NCBI RefSeq assembly: GCF_900095795.1
Contig: NZ_LT608328.1
Coordinates: forward strand, 1,605,001-1,669,000
Direction: 5' to 3'
DNA from: Petrimonas mucosa
GTDB taxonomy: Bacteria > Bacteroidota > Bacteroidia > Bacteroidales > Dysgonomonadaceae
Length of the DNA: 64,000 nt
Below the pieces are notes generated by a model. That model was not told where the DNA came from. It searched no databases and saw only the letters and a program-made list of their open reading frames with translations. Shown here one piece after another: positions 63,561 to 64,000 of the stretch (position 1 is its first letter; every line of letters begins with the position of its first letter). The position numbers were made by a program, and so were the translations under genes.

Positions 63561-64000
63561 TCACTCTTTTACAATTCTACTTTTCAGTGATTTATATTTC
63601 ATGCTTTCTCTGGCAAGCGAGACCAGCTTCTCGACTACCATCTGCGGAACCGCAATGTCATCGCCCTCCGCCTCCAGGGTGAAGAAGATATCCTCCACCC
63701 GTCCCGTGTAGTAGCTGGAGTAACGCACCATCTCTTTTCCGTCCCATTCCGCAGTATACCTGTAGCTTCCGCCGGCACCCCACTCCCGGATCCTGATATC
63801 CGACAGCTTCCCGTCATGATTTGGATGGATCCTTTTTTTTATCTTTTCGAGCTTCATGGACAATACCATGCTCTCCATTTCTGTCCGGGCTTTAACCTCT
63901 TCGTCGCCGCTTTCCGAATTATAGATATTGAGCGAGACGGTAAAGTTGTACCCCTTGCCGTCATTTCTACCGGTCAACGTATCAAAATTGATAGAGGCAA
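63561..64000 (-). CDS. Hypothetical protein, C-terminal part
   Basis: The frame is open to the window edge (upstream residues ASINFDTLTG continue the protein), so the true start is outside. The visible 145 residues have no signal or membrane segment and are rich in charged residues: SLNIYNSESGDEEVKARTEM, GAGGSYRYTAEWDGKEMVRY and VVEKLVSLARESMKYKSL. A family is not recognised. The stop overlaps a possible GTG start of the next gene by 4 bases, suggesting one transcript. Confidence 0.7.
   Translation of the reverse strand, partial: ASINFDTLTGRNDGKGYNFTVSLNIYNSESGDEEVKARTEMESMVLSMKLEKIKKRIHPNHDGKLSDIRIREWGAGGSYRYTAEWDGKEMVRYSSYYTGRVEDIFFTLEAEGDDIAVPQMVVEKLVSLARESMKYKSLKSRIVKE

Overview
The window comes from a Bacteroidota chromosome, most likely order Bacteroidales and close to Dysgonomonadaceae/Porphyromonadaceae (Proteiniphilum- or Petrimonas-like; the family is an inference). 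Support: a SusC/SusD pair with an ECF sigma factor and a FecR-type anti-sigma factor, many lipoproteins, meso-diaminopimelate dehydrogenase, DUF5687, DUF4988/PL29-N and BACON-type domains, and repeated TAnnTTTG promoter -7 boxes with no clear Shine-Dalgarno sequences. A flavodiiron protein and a menaquinone gene fit an anaerobic or oxygen-sensing lifestyle.

Layout. 1-7.5 kb: rhomboid protease end, nucleoside hydrolase lipoprotein, ddh, lgt, flavodiiron protein, nagB, alkaline phosphatase, DUF4126 and GNAT proteins. 7.6-16.3 kb: esterase, MBL hydrolase, rfbD-prfC pair, membrane MutS-like ATPase and MscS channel, TPR protein, DUF1080 lipoprotein. 16.4-21.8 kb (minus strand): ABC ATPase, DUF5687 permease and HerA/DUF853 ATPase in one run; then a methyltransferase, a small broken lipoprotein gene and an ECF sigma factor.

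22.1-36.2 kb is the most distinctive part: a plus-strand polysaccharide-utilisation-type locus. It encodes three DUF4988 (PL29-N) lipoproteins, the first ending in a phosphodiester glycosidase (NAGPA) domain, then a glycerophosphodiester phosphodiesterase, FecR, SusC with an STN domain, and SusD, closed by a strong terminator. I saw no conventional glycoside hydrolase or lyase in it; the only two catalytic modules act on phosphodiesters. My proposal is a locus for importing a phosphodiester-linked glycan, such as a glycosylated teichoic-acid-like polymer. This is an inference. Downstream, 36.3-37.7 kb holds decayed gene fragments (a Gfo/Idh/MocA oxidoreductase and a probable lectin-like domain).

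37.8-49 kb: outer-membrane beta-barrel receptor, hypothetical secreted protein, GH29 alpha-L-fucosidase, two thioredoxin-fold proteins, gtrA, menA, proS, LMW phosphatase, DUF454, HD phosphohydrolase and tRNA-Gln(CUG). 49.05-50.19 kb: an IS30-family insertion sequence. 50.2-64 kb: a Dna2-like nuclease-helicase coupled to diacylglycerol kinase, a zinc-ribbon membrane protein, kbl-tdh threonine degradation, an lptF/G-ribBA-rmuC operon, a START-like protein and two hypothetical proteins, the last running off the window.
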